Positions 1 to 9,595 of a stretch of DNA of 64,000 nucleotides are shown one piece after another; position 1 is the stretch's first letter; each line of letters begins with the position of its first letter. The notes beneath the pieces were generated by a model. That model searched no databases and was not told the DNA's origin. It saw nothing but the letters and a program-made list of their open reading frames with translations. The stretch is from Deinandra increscens subsp. villosa (taxonomy: Eukaryota > Streptophyta > Magnoliopsida > Asterales > Asteraceae), in NCBI GenBank assembly GCA_039602395.1, contig JBCNJP010000027.1:39338986-39402985 (forward strand), written 5' to 3'. A program made the position numbers and the translations under genes.

Positions 1-173
1 ACGGATATTTTTCTGTTTTAGAAATCAGAAATCGCAGATTAGAAAGATGTATCATGAATATTTAAATTAAGCAGAATACTCCTCCATCAACAACTTTGCA
101 ATTATCGATAGGTCTTCTAGTACCTGCACACTGGTCAAACTAATTAGTCCAAAAATGACCCGAAGCGAATCGC

Positions 174-2885
174 TTATGGTCGACCAGTGTCCTTGATTTG
201 TTTAGAAACCACCTTAGGTTTCCATAACTGTTGTTTTGGTAAGTCAGTTCTTGATGAAGCAAGCACAAGTGACTGTGATGAGGAAACTACATTTTGAGCT
301 TTTGAAACCATTAGAACAAAACGGTTTTGTTTATGATAAAATGTAGACTCAACTTCATCAAAAACTCTGCCTTGTTCATCAAAGAACTTTGTGATGGCAG
401 GTTTACCAAAAACTGATTTCTTGTAAAATCTTTGGAGTGAATCAGCAGGTGATAGACAGTCTTTTGCCATATGCCCTGGACGACGGCAAATATAACAAAT
501 TCTTGTTGTTTTGTCCCATCGGTGATGTACCTGCGAAGAACACACATGAATATCTCTAACATGATCAGAATGAGAATCATATACCTGATGCCTGTGATCA
601 TGTAGCCATTTAGATGTAGGGCTTAGAGATTGAGAACTTTCAGAAGAAATAGTTGCTTTCACAAAGACCTCACCAATCTTCCGAGCATCAACACAATGAA
701 GTGGAAATTCTTTGTCAGAAAATAATTGATCCGAACCCTTGAGTTTATAAAACCGCTCGGGTTGAATTTTGTCAGCTTGAAAAACTTCCTTCTTCACTTG
801 TTTCATCTTTAATTTCTTCAAATCATGAGATGATGATGCTGGAACTTTTTCAGCTTTGTTTTTCATCCTGTGAAAACCCAAGCCTTCATGCTTTCCAGAA
901 ATTTTCTCCTCAGGTGAACCATGACCATGCTTTGCTAACCGAGAAAATTCAGCTTTTACTTCAGTGACATTCTTGTGATCATAAAAAATCTTTTCATCAA
1001 ACTTAGGTTGAGACAGAATCTTGTCACTAGAAGTAGCCGACTTCTCATTATCAGCAGACGATGATCCAGATACAAACTTTGGTGCAGGAGAAACTTCGGA
1101 TTTCTTTTCCTTCTTTTTCTTATTCTTCCTGTTCTTCTTCTTCAGCACAACTTTCTCATCCTCAGATGTAGATGACGAAACCTTTGAATAATCAAATTCA
1201 TCAACTAGTTCCTTAACTTCTTTGACAGCTTCTTTGAAATGAGCAGGGGGTGAAGTAGTCTTATCAAATATTTTCTCAAAATTTTCATCGTTAGCTAAGA
1301 AGCTTGTGAAAACTTGAGAATTTGAAACATTGTTGAGTAATCGGTTAGCATCAAGAACTTGAATTTTCAGATCAGAAATTTTCTGTTGAGCCTCAGCAAA
1401 TTCCTTTTCTTTAGCAATCAATCGCTTCGCAACCTTGTGAGTTTCAAATTTTTGTAAGCGAAGATTATCAAGTCCTGCATTTAACTCCTTTTTCAATTTA
1501 TGCTCGTTTCTCTTTTGAATTTCTAAATTTGCAGTTTGAACTTTATTCACATGAACCAACTCCCGCTTTTCATCCAGCAACTTTCTCATGTCAACTTGAT
1601 ATGCTTCAATCTTAGCAGTTGATTCTTCAACATTCTTTGTAAGCAGATCAAGCTTGACTTTGGATTTATCAAATAAATTCTGAAAATCATTAGCAGTATC
1701 TTCAGCCTCATCCTTCCATTTCTTGACATCTTTCACCAACTCATCCCGTTCTTCACAAATCTTAGCCTTTGAAATTTCAACCTTCTTCTTATCTTGTTTC
1801 AAAACTTCCAAAACCTCATTCAATGTTTGGATTTCCATGGTCAACTCCTTGTCATGATCTTTAGAAATCTTCAACTCTGAATTAATCACATCAAATGCCT
1901 CAGACAGTTGTTGAACTTTATTCATCAATAAAGCATTTTCTTTCATCAGACTCTCCAAGTTTTCAGCAGATTCATAAGAACTTGGAATTGAACTAGTATC
2001 GGAACTAGTTTCTGAACAAAAATCTTCTTGTTGATCATGAGTAACTATCAAAGCAGATGAATCATACCCAAACTGTTGACCCCAATCATATACACCATCA
2101 TTTTGAGCCATCAAAGTTGTGGTCTTGCTTGTGTTACTAGTAGATGGTTGAGTAAAACCAGGCTTTGGTGATAAAGGAACACCTGACTTATTTGCATGTG
2201 CCATCAACATTTTCATTTCTCGAGCATGAAGTTTTCCAGTAAGCTCGTGAAATGTCATGGTAGAATAATCCTTGTCATGAGTGAGCAATAAAACATAATT
2301 CTCCCACTTTTCAGGTAACGCTTCCATGATCTTTTCCTTTAAATCCGCATCAGATTTTTCAATTCCAACAACCTTCAATTCACTAATCAAATGTGAAAAT
2401 CTTGAAACTAGAGCAGTAATGTTTTCATTGTCATAATTCTAAAAATTATCAAATTCTTTGTTCAGAACTTTCTTTCGACTCTTCTTATAATCAGCATTTC
2501 CTTCACATCTGGCTGATAAAGCATCCCACAATTGCTTAGATTTCTTGCAAGTGCTAAATTGATGAAGCAATTCAGTAGGTAAAGCCATAGTAAGATAACC
2601 ATAAACTTTCTTTTCAAGCTCATAACTTTTTCTTTCAGCAGCATCGAAATCTTGAATTTCTTTAAGATCTCCATCTTCCATTGGTCGTTCATACAACTTT
2701 CGAATTGGAATCCATAAATCAATGTTATTTGTGCTAACATAAGCAGAAAATCGTTTCTTCCAATTTTGATAATCTTCAAGCTTTAACAATTTGGGAACTT
2801 TCTGACTTGTTCCAATTTCATTATCAAAATTCAGCATGGTTTGCATAGCACTTTGCATTGCAGCAAACGCGTGAAATTCCGACAT
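174..2885 (-). pseudogene. Copia-type gag with long coiled coil and CCHC zinc knuckle, one internal stop
   Basis: This is the capsid-like protein of the retrotransposon. The likely start is the Met at 2885 (MSEFHAFAAMQ). The next ~145 residues look like the plant copia gag N-terminus (LEDYQNWKKRFSAYV, LWDALSARCEGN; UBN2/DUF4219 style). A single in-frame TAG at 2441-2439 interrupts it, and the same frame then stays open to a TAA at 174-176, about 900 codons in all. After the capsid part come ~230 residues of Lys/Glu/Leu-rich coiled coil (about 1980-1330), a Ser/Lys-rich stretch, and near the C-terminus a zinc knuckle CYICRRPGHMAKDC (about 465-505). At about 900 residues it is far longer than a typical 300-400-residue copia gag. 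Only one disabling change is visible over 2.7 kb, so decay is recent. Confidence 0.85.
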
Positions 2886-2914
2886 CGTTCGAAAGAAAAA
2901 AAAAATTAAGATTC

Positions 2915-3125
2915 TGCCGGCCGAACTCTCTCCGAACTTATAACCAAGCTCCGAACGTCGTCCGAACTTGCTCCGAATCAAAATCAACAGACCGAACTCC
3001 TAAAAGACTCCGATCTAACTCCGAACCTCGATCACTCCGAACTTTGACCGAGACAGCTCCGAACCTTGACCGAATATCGACCGAACTTTAAGTTCGGAGC
3101 AGTTACTCCGAACCTGATCGAGAGA
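2915..3125. repeat. CCGAACY-rich degenerate repeat in the retrotransposon leader
   Basis: Between the PBS and the gag start the motif CCGAAC (plus-strand sense) recurs about eleven times in some 200 bases, usually as TCCGAACTT or TCCGAACCT with irregular 8-25 base spacing. The same word appears in palindromic form in the LTR (3593-3632). It is not a simple tandem repeat because the spacing varies. Confidence 0.7.
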
Positions 3126-3348
3126 CTCTGAACTTCGAATCCATTTTCAAAAACGCGCAAAAAACGACTGATTTTGACGAAACTCGTTACTGTGGATCAG
3201 AAAAACCAATAGAAAATGGTTTAGGAGCAGATTTCACACCAAACACTCGATATAATGATGAAATACACGAAAACGAACTCGAGAAACTTCAAAAAACGCT
3301 TCAAAAGTCCAAAAATAGCAACCACAGATCAGTAGAGTGAACCAGAAA

Positions 3349-3360
3349 GCTCTGATACCA
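3349..3360 (-). other. Primer-binding site, initiator tRNA-Met type
   Basis: On the minus strand the sequence is TGGTATCAGAGC, the standard plant retrotransposon PBS complementary to the 3' end of initiator tRNA-Met. It lies two bases inside the LTR end. Confidence 0.9.
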
Positions 3361-3362
3361 CT

Positions 3363-3711
3363 TGAAAATGCGTGAGCATCGGATCGTCTACTCGATCTAG
3401 CTAATCGGACATCGAAACGTAATTAACCGATTGATTTATTGATCAAAATGAACAATTACAATCAGTGAAACACTTAGAAACACAACACAGAGAAAACACC
3501 TTGAAAATACACACTAAGGAAATCTCACACGCTCAGAACCCTCCAATCACAAAGACCAATCACCTATATATACACACTGGTCCGAGCTTCGGCCGAACCT
3601 CAGGTTCGGCCAGTCCGAACTTCAGGTTCGGACCTAGTTCGGCTAGACCTAGTTTGACTTGATCTTGATCTTGCTCGATACTTCACACGACACACATATC
3701 AGGTATCAACA
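3363..3711 (-). repeat. 5' LTR (349 bp) of the copia element
   Basis: The minus-strand sequence begins TGTTGATACC at 3711 and ends TTTTCA at 3363. A TATA box (TATATATA, 3565-3572) marks the likely transcription start near 3535. Immediately upstream of it are two near-perfect palindromes, at 3593-3609 (CCGAACCT-C-AGGTTCGG) and 3614-3632, which look like promoter-binding elements. Confidence 0.85.
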
Positions 3712-3716
3712 ATTTT

Positions 3717-4499
3717 CAGCAATGAAAATATTCGGAAATCGTCTTCGCAATAAGATGTCAAATGAGTATCTTGCAGATATCTTGGTGATTTACGTAGAAA
3801 GAAATTGATGAATTTAAAGTTCTTACAGGGTGTGGGGCATAGTTGTAATTTTTCTTCCAGATACTCACCATTTCTCTCGCGTAATCATAAATATTTTAGG
3901 TCTTTGTTTGTTACAAAACATATGGTTTTTTCATTTGTAAGAACGGTCATTTAAATTAATGAAGAAAAATTAGGTACTTATAGTTTTTATTGTTTGACCC
4001 GACCCAAACGTATCGCCGATCCAAACATATACCTCGAAACATAGGGATAGATAAAAATTTTGGTCACATGACTTTCGGTCTCCTCTCTATAATTTCTCAA
4101 ACTCCACAACTGAGTACCATACTACCATTAAGCTAGAAACTTTATGATCTCTCCTAAGGTCACTTAGAATATCAATATACTAGATTTAGAGCTCTCGCGC
4201 GTTGTAGCGGGAATAATTGTAAACATGAAGAGCATAAGCGCGTGTTGCTGCGATAACAATGGTTGACGTTTACCAAACATGGTAGTCGACAAAAATATAG
4301 AAAAAGAACGATTTAAAAGAAAATGAATTCTTTTTTATAACATCTAAAAGTGTAAAAGAGTATCTTATGTAGTAGTCACTGGATCCTGCAGGTCTTGTTA
4401 ATCGATTCGAAAAATCTAAGCGGATAGTAAAAAAAATATACGAAGGTGAAGTTTGTTATTAATAGACGGTATTAAACGAAAAAAAGGGTATTCTAGTGG
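3717..4499. other. No gene seen; Helitron-like 3' terminus at 4180-4211
   Basis: No coding potential is recognised. On the minus strand, CCCGCTACAACGCGCGAG (4211-4194) is an imperfect GC hairpin followed about ten bases later by CTAGT (CTAG at 4183-4180). That matches the layout of plant Helitron 3' ends. No 5' end was found. Confidence 0.35.
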
Positions 4500-4504
4500 G
4501 AAAA

Positions 4505-4665
4505 AAAGGGTGGCGGGTCCGGTCGGTCCGGGCAGCAGGTCCAGTCGCGTCCGGTCGGTCCTGGCAGCGTGTCCAATCGGTGTGGTCCGTTCGGGTCAAA
4601 CGGGTCCGGTCGGTTCGGTCCAGGGGTTGAGTCCGATCGGGTTCGGCTACGAACCGGACATGTAG
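4505..4665. repeat. GC-rich degenerate minisatellite built on GGTCCGGTCGG
   Basis: An 11-base-like word GGTCCGGTCGG and variants (GGTCGGTCC, GGGTCCGGTCGGTTCGG) repeats irregularly through ~160 bases of otherwise AT-rich DNA. The open frames across it are a by-product of its GC content. Confidence 0.65.
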
Positions 4666-4776
4666 GTCACCCGATTCCTGGTTAAACCGACCAGTCCGAT
4701 CGTGAAAACATTGGTTTTACTTTGATGAGGTATGAAAGTTTTCATTTTATGTTTTCTCTCTGGGTATTGAGTTTTA

Positions 4777-4985
4777 GGCGTTGTTTGATAAGCTCTTATC
4801 GGGTCCAGTAAGAACTGATCACTGACCCGGTAAATGGTCTGCCCGTTTGATGTCGTCGAATATATGCTCTGATTCGGTCCACACCTCTTACCCATGCCTA
4901 TTTTATGCTCTGACTCGGTCCCATCTTTTTTTCCTTCTTACTCGGCCCTAGCTTGCTGGATAAGCATGATTTCTTAAACAGGTCC
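4777..4985. mobile_element. PIF/Harbinger (Tourist-like) MITE, 209 bp
   Basis: Ends are GGCGTTGTTTGATAAG at the left and, reverse-complemented, GGACCTGTTTAAGAAA at the right. It is flanked on both sides by TTA (4774-4776 and 4986-4988), the 3-bp duplication typical of this superfamily. It has no coding capacity. Confidence 0.7.
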
Positions 4986-4988
4986 TTA

Positions 4989-5963
4989 GTTTAATGCTAT
5001 TCTAGTGTTATGTGTCATTTTAGAGGTGAATGGTCAAAGTTCCTTTAATAGTTAAATGATGTATTATAAAGCTGTTAAAAAACTTATCTGTTTAGTGATG
5101 ACTTTTTTAAAGGTAAATTTGGATCACTGGCTCACCCGGTCATCTTCATTTCCTGAATGCAGGATCCGTAGACCATCCTCATGAGAAAACCCACCATATG
5201 TGAGAAAACCACATGATCCAACCTGAAACGCCCCCTCTTTTTTTTACATGTGAGACTTTTATCCAAGGCCCTCCATTTTTAATGGTTATTCGTGTCTCAT
5301 CTCAACAACTTGGACCGTGAATCATTGACATGTTTAGTGATGTTGACAATCATAATAATGTGATGGTGGTGAATAATTGAAAATTTTTTATCAAATCTTA
5401 GTGATAAATATAGTAATTAGTGAGTGGTTAGATGCGTGTGCTAAGCCCACGTGGTTTTATTAACCACCATATCCATGTATGAGCCACGTATAATTTCTTC
5501 TTGCTAGACTTTTGGAAGCTTTAAACAATAGATAAAAGGAAGATAATTTTTAATTTAATTCTACGTAAACAGCATTAACAAAAGATTAGGAAAAAGATAT
5601 GTCTTTGAATTTAAAATTTTCTAGTTTTAATCGTTAATTAATTATACTGTTTCTTTTTATTTATGATAAACATTAAAATCTTATAGTTTTAATCTTAACG
5701 TTTAGAAAACCGTTCAACGGGAAGTTCGTTTACATTTGTTCGTTTAATAAATGAATGAACATGAACAAAAAATTCCGTTCGCTTAGTTAAATGAATTGAG
5801 GAACATGACAGAGATCTTTGTGTTCGTAAATGTTTGTTAAGATGTTTATTTATGATCTGTTTAAAATCGTTCATGTTCATTTATTTATGTTCAATCGCCA
5901 GATATTTTTTTAATATTAGTTTCTTATCAAGGACATCATAATCATCTTAATTTTTGGTAGTTC
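4989..5963. other. No gene seen; AT-rich spacer with GAACATGAAC-type repeats
   Basis: Nothing coding is recognised. From about 5700 to 5893 inverted words related to TTCGTTTA and GAACATGAAC recur, suggesting a decayed palindromic miniature element without clear ends. Confidence 0.4.
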
Positions 5964-5972
5964 ATTACTAAA

Positions 5973-6513
5973 GGGTTGGGTTCTATAGAAAACCAATATT
6001 TTATAAAAAACCAAAAAAACCAAGGAAAAAAATTATTTTTTTTTAAACTTTTTTATATGTTTCTTTCATGATTTTAAGAATATTGGAAAAAGAAAAAACT
6101 TTAAAAACGTTTTCGAGTTTTTTTTAAAAATAAAATAAAATTCGAATTTTAGCTTGAAATTAATATTGCATTATGCAACAATAATATAAAATTGGTTTAT
6201 GAATGTCAATTCTTTGTTTTTTACATTATTCGCATAAACCACATTCATATTTAAGTTAAGTCTCTTGTTTTTAAGTAGTTTTAATTATAATGCATTATGC
6301 AATACTATTGGTACTATTGCATGATGCAATAATAAAAAATCACTAAACTTTTTATTTTTTAATTTTTTTTTCCCATAAATAAAGCTAATAAAATTATAGA
6401 ATTTTTGGTGAAATTATTTTTAAAAAATATTAATATATGAAGAAGTTATAGAGAAAAAAAAGTTGATTTTTTGATTTTCTAGATAATTATTGGTTTTTTA
6501 TAGATCTTTCTCC
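5973..6513. mobile_element. Mutator-like MITE, 541 bp
   Basis: Left end GGGTTGGGTTCTATAGAAAA and right end (reverse complement) GGAGAAAGATCTATAAAAAA both run into ACCAATA. The flanks are 9-bp near-identical duplications ATTACTAAA (5964-5972) and TTTACTAAA (6514-6522), which indicates the Mutator superfamily. The interior is AT-rich and non-coding. The ends resemble those of the element at 50986-51673. Confidence 0.65.
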
Positions 6514-6522
6514 TTTACTAAA

Positions 6523-6843
6523 ATGAATATAAAAAAGCCCAACCCACAAAATTTGAAGAACTTTGAGGTTCTGACTATCATATCATGTCAGTCTTTATCA
6601 TATCATTGGTACCCTTCTTGTATCAGACACATTCAAATACTTCTTTCACATCATCATATATACATACATGTGGATGTGCCTTAAAAAATCGGTTCTAGAA
6701 CCGACATCTAAGTTAAAAATAAAATCTAGAATCGGAGTTAGTTAGAATCGATTAATGTTGGAAAATATAAAAAACCTAACGGGTAGGGGTACGTATATGG
6801 GAGTTGGAACCGATTTAATCGTTTGAAATGGGTTTGATGGCTT
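6523..6843. other. No feature recognised
   Basis: AT-rich spacer between two transposons. I see no gene, repeat array or terminus in it. Confidence 0.5.
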
Positions 6844-7141
6844 TTAGGGAAGGGGGTATGGTTGTGGCATGGCTTGGCGAAGCCATGCTCACCAACCAAT
6901 CATCATCGGCCAACTCAAATTTGGTGTTTTTGAAGCAATGTGAAGCCACACCACATGGTATGGTTGTGGTGTGGCTTGGTGAAGCCACATATATATTCGT
7001 TTTTTTTTAATTTGAACAACTTTTAATAAACAACTTTTATAAAAAAAATAAACCACTAATATTAGGAAATTAAACGATACAATACTTGAAATTAAAAAAA
7101 GACGACTACAATTAAAAAAAAACAATTTAAAAGTTGCAATC

Positions 7142-7791
7142 TTATCCGTATTCCTCTGCGATTTCTCTTTTTTGTTGAAGAACAAGTGGAAGAAATTGAT
7201 GATCAACATTATTGTGCGGTTGCATGAAGTACTCGAGATAACTTTTCTTTTTTTCTTTTCGTTCACGTGCTAGTTTGGTCTCGATCACTTGACGTTGAGC
7301 CTCCATTGTAATTTTCACCGCATCGTACATCGCTTGCTTCTTTCCAAATGTTTCATCCCGAAGCTTTGCCTTAAGCTCCCTTTGATCCAATTGGCTTGAA
7401 AATTCGACATCATTTTCAACGCCTTTTCCGATGCCGAACTCCTTGCGGTGGACGAAGACTCACCCGACTTCTTTTTCCCTTTATTTTTAGGTATGTAGGA
7501 GTTGAGTCTTCATTTAGATCAGACAATTGAGTCGACCCAACATCATTTGACGTTGTGTAGTTCCCCGACTCGGACGTCTTCGTCCTTTTACCCGGTTCCG
7601 GTATTTCACCAACTACATTCGCAACCGGAGCCCACTTTGGATGGTCTTTTACCTCGACCCAACATGCCAAATGAGCAAACTCATTTTTCTCGTACATTTC
7701 TTTATACAAGTTTTGGGCTTTCATCAAAACATCCACATCCGCACTACCACTTGCCCAAGTATTAGTTTATTATAAAAAAATAAACAAGTTA

Positions 7792-7836
<45 letters not shown>

Positions 7837-8555
7837 GTAAAAAAAATAAATGTTTTTTACCGATTGAATGTAGAGACCATTGAAGTTCGACAATTTCGTA
7901 TTCAACTTCTTCCACTTTGAGCTTAGTTGGTCCCTAGTTCGCCCACTAGGTGCACCCATCAAACCGTCAAAGTGGGCAAGAACTTTACCCCAAAACGAAT
8001 CGCGGGATTGTTGATCCGCTTTTTTGCCATCTTCGGTCCAATGAATATAAGCTTTTGTCAGATTAAGCTCTTCCTCCAACGTCCAAGTTTTACATTTCGC
8101 TCTCGTCGGAAATTTACCTTTCTTCTTTGTAATCACTTGGACGTCTTCGTCCATCACCTCGATCTCCTCTTCTTCAATCGCAAGTTCTTCTTCTTCTTCT
8201 CCGACTTCTTCTTCAACTTCTTCTTCAACTTCTTCTTCAACTTCTTCTTCGGATTCGGAATCGATTTGATGTCTTGGCTCTCAAAATTGTGTGTTTTGGT
8301 ACATGACGTTAGACGGGAATTGATGCATTTAGGAAGAATGTGGGGATATAACTCCTCTTGAGCCCCATAACGTCCGGATAGGAGATCAATTAACGAATGT
8401 TGAGAAGGATGTGGTGTGAAAAAAGCCGGTTGTGATTGGGGTGGAGGATTTGCGTTGGAGGGTTGACCGGTATTTCGAACCTTCGGTTTATATTTTTTGG
8501 TGGGAGCAGTGGATTTTTTCGTGAGAGCGGGTGATTTTTTCTTTGATCGATCCAT
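7142..8555 (-). pseudogene. Harbinger-type ORF1: Myb/SANT-like DNA-binding protein with NAM-associated C-terminal domain, frameshifted
   Basis: In PIF/Harbinger elements ORF1 proteins bind the element ends and help bring in the transposase. From the Met at 8555 there is a basic, Pro-rich N-terminus, then an acidic run encoded by a 12-bp tandem unit (8190-8260). Next is a SANT-like domain (TWTLEEELNLTKAYIHW ... RDQLSSKWKKLN, about 8100-7880). After a probable intron holding a (TA)n run, an exon has VLMKAQNLYKEMYEKNEF and a NAM-associated-type tail (LDQRELKAKLRDETFGKKQA) ending at 7142. The pieces lie in different frames: shifts near 8280, near 7475 and near 7400, so the protein cannot be made intact. 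Similar plant genes are often mislabelled 'glutathione S-transferase T3-like'. Confidence 0.75.
7797..7833. repeat. (TA)n microsatellite
   Basis: About 18 uninterrupted TA units lie in the presumed intron of the Harbinger-type ORF1. A shadow frame across it reads Tyr-Ile repeats and is not real. Confidence 0.95.
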
Positions 8556-9042
8556 GAATAAAGAATTAGAAGATATGTGAAAGAGATAGAAGATAGGTGA
8601 AAGAAGAAGATGTGTGTAAAAATGTTATAAAATATGGTAGTATTTATAGTGGTAATTGGTAAAAAAGAAAAAAAAATAAAAAAAAAAGTAGCCGTTGAAG
8701 GCTCAACGGTCGGAAAAAAACAGGCAAAAGTGGTCGGCTATGGGCGGTTCTTTGAAACCGTGAAATCTCAAAAAATGGAGCCGTGGGGCTCGAACCGCCT
8801 CACGCGGTATGGTTGCCGGGATCGAACCGGGCGGCTCCCTTGGAGCCGGCCCTCATACCGTCCCCCCTTACTATTATCTAACGGCTCAAAAGTTGTTTGT
8901 AACAGTTTTTTTTTCCTTTTTTTTTTTTACTTTTTTTTATGTGTTACCATATAGATAGAATTGTTAAATTGTAATACTTAAAAACGCTCTTTAATCTCCT
9001 TTCATATCTCAATAAACGATTTCAAAACTTTCTTAAATCTTA

Positions 9043-9562
9043 GAGTAAACTTCACTTTTATTCTTCAAGGTTTGCACATTTTAACATTTTTAATTCAATT
9101 TATAAAATTATAATATTTGAGGGCCTGAGGTTTGATTATTTTTTTTAATTTTGGTCACTTCTTAAATTTTCATCCAAATTAATGGTTGAAATCAGTTAAA
9201 TAGGATATTAATGAGGGGTATTTTCATAATTTAACAATCCTCTTTTATTTATTTGATACAAAACGCAGTAATTGACTTCCTCTTATATTTATTTGAAAAA
9301 TGGCTGAGTTACATAATGTTTTTTTAGGAAGTCAATTACTGCGTTTTGTATCAAATAAATAAAAGGGGATAGTTAAATTACGAAAATACCTCTCATTAAT
9401 ATCCTATTTGACTGATTTCAACCGTTAATTTGGATGAAATTTTAAAAAGTGACCAAAATTGATAAAAAATATTCAAATCTCAGGCTCTGAAATTTTATAA
9501 TTTCAAAAATTGAATTAAAAGTGTTAAAATATAGAAAGATAACCAAAAAGTGATGTTTATTC
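9043..9562. mobile_element. Foldback Mutator-like element, 520 bp
   Basis: Ends are GAGTAAACTTCACTTTT and, reverse-complemented, GAATAAACATCACTTTT. Both flanks are TAAATCTTA (9034-9042, 9563-9571), a perfect 9-bp duplication. Nearly the whole element is an inverted repeat, with arms of ~245 bp around a short loop near 9297-9322. It has no coding capacity. Confidence 0.8.
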
Positions 9563-9595
9563 TAAATCTTAAAAGGTTCCCAAAGTTCTCAATCA

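Larger units (their letters stand above)
1..3711 (-). mobile_element. Ty1/copia-type LTR retrotransposon (window cuts off its 3' part)
   Basis: Read on the minus strand the order is LTR (3711-3363), primer-binding site, untranslated leader, then a long gag-like frame to 174. Both LTR ends obey TG...CA. Just past the gag (1-173) the reading frame breaks down and I recognise no protease, integrase or reverse transcriptase, so pol and the 3' LTR are either left of the window or lost. The base after the LTR (3712) should begin a 5-bp duplication, ATTTT, which cannot be matched here. The element is an old copy, because its gag carries a stop codon. Confidence 0.85.
6847..8867 (-). mobile_element. 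PIF/Harbinger-type transposon, 2.0 kb, ORF1 only
   Basis: Flanked by TTA on both sides (6844-6846, 8868-8870). Terminal repeats are GGGAAGGGGGTATGG at the left and, reverse-complemented, GGGGGGACGGTATGAGGG at the right. Extra inverted words (CATGGCTTGGCGAAGCCATG) lie inside the left end. It carries a broken Myb/SANT-like ORF1 on the minus strand but no DDE transposase, so it depends on a transposase supplied elsewhere. The 234-bp element at 47825-48058 has the same ends. Confidence 0.8.

Noticed and set aside
4453..4895. Frames of 70 and 82 codons
   Set aside because: Lie over the GC-rich minisatellite and the MITE; no motif.
7724..8157. Tyr-Ile repeat tail on the SANT-like frame
   Set aside because: Read-through of the (TA)n run in the presumed intron.
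8154..8260. Lys-Leu repeat (KKKLKKKL) at the end of the first ORF1 frame
   Set aside because: Shadow of the 12-bp tandem tract, which in the SANT frame codes for a Glu/Val-rich acidic run; a frameshift exposes the Lys frame.
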